6,000 nucleotides of DNA from Desulfobacterales bacterium (lineage in GTDB: Bacteria; Desulfobacterota; Desulfobacteria; Desulfobacterales; UBA5852): positions 1 to 6,000 of the forward strand of contig JAERRP010000547.1 in assembly GCA_016735415.1 (NCBI GenBank). Reading direction: 5' to 3'. The notes under the pieces are model-generated. The model was not told where the DNA came from and did not search any database. It saw nothing but the letters and a program-made list of their open reading frames with translations. Position 1 is the first letter of the stretch. The number at the start of each line of letters is the position of its first letter. The translations under genes were made by a program, and so were the position numbers. Shown here in pieces: positions 5,683 through 6,000 of this stretch.

Positions 5683-6000
5683 ATGAAAGTACTATTGACA
5701 TCAGCGGTTCGCAACTCGGGAATGGCAACGATTCGCGGGCTGGCCAAATGTGGCGTGGAGGTGATCGGGGCCGATGACCGGCGGCTGCCTTGCAACTGTC
5801 GTTCGCGTTACCTTCAGCATTTCTACCGGCATCCATCCGTCGATGACGAGAGCGCCTTTCTGGAAGCGCTTTTGTCTCTGGTCAAAAAGGAACGCCCCGA
5901 CGTTTTTTTCCCGATCGGGGGGACCCGCCTGATCGCCGAACATGCGGCCCTATTTGAGCCGCATACCCGAATATTGCTCCCGCCCCATGAAAGCTATAAA
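5683..6000 (+). CDS. ATP-grasp family carboxylate-amine ligase, N-terminal part (runs off window)
   Basis: The frame opens at ATG 5683, 7 nt after the previous stop, and is open through base 6000 (106 codons). The visible part is the Rossmann-like pre-ATP-grasp domain: MKVLLTSAVRNSGMATIRGL, a first strand and glycine loop; CGVEVIGADDRR (23-34), a second strand ending in acidic residues; SRYLQHFYRHPSVDD (41-55), the usual SRY..P region; RPDVFFPIGGTRLI (71-84), a strand with a glycine loop; and ILLPPHESYK at the edge. This order matches carbamoyl-phosphate-synthase-like ATP-grasp proteins that join a carboxylate to an amine via an acyl phosphate. The ATP-grasp catalytic domain is outside the window, so activity cannot be confirmed. 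The RBS is weak (GAGAG 5666-5670), so translation is probably coupled to the FemAB-like gene. Confidence 0.8.
   Translation, partial: MKVLLTSAVRNSGMATIRGLAKCGVEVIGADDRRLPCNCRSRYLQHFYRHPSVDDESAFLEALLSLVKKERPDVFFPIGGTRLIAEHAALFEPHTRILLPPHESYK

Overview
The window looks like one stretch of a bacterial surface-polysaccharide (capsule, O-antigen or exopolysaccharide) gene cluster. All credible genes lie on the + strand, are closely packed and appear co-transcribed. No RNA gene, CRISPR array, insertion sequence or integrase is visible. Roughly balanced GC, GGAGG-type ribosome binding sites, TTG/GTG start candidates and this gene mix fit a Gram-negative, perhaps a Desulfobacterota-type proteobacterium. 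The organism assignment is a guess from gene content and was not measured.

Layout: (1) 2-226, the 3' end of a basic, hydrophobic protein that cannot be named safely. (2) 344-1477, a GT4 (GT-B fold) glycosyltransferase. (3) 1467-2807, a CapK/PaaK-type adenylate-forming ligase overlapping the GT4 gene by 11 nt. (4) 2808-2938, a structured spacer with interleaved inverted repeats, a TATAAT hexamer and a possible gene remnant. (5) 2939-3775, a DUF849/BKACE enzyme (beta-keto acid cleavage family, zinc dependent). (6) 3794-4456, a GNAT-like acyltransferase. (7) 4515-5675, a FemAB-like/Acetyltransf_6 protein. (8) 5683 to the window end, the N-terminus of an ATP-grasp-like carboxylate-amine ligase.

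How the genes may work together (inference): the GT4 enzyme adds a sugar. The other enzymes form an unusual acyl/aminoacyl chemistry set: a carboxylate-activating ligase, a beta-keto acid cleavage enzyme, two different GNAT-fold transferases and an ATP-grasp ligase. Together they could make a small acyl or amino-acyl group and attach it by an amide bond to an amino sugar or lipid-linked precursor. The BKACE gene is the most surprising member. This family is known from amino acid and carnitine-type catabolism, and this copy lacks the amino-group-binding Glu recalled for the lysine-fermentation enzyme Kce.
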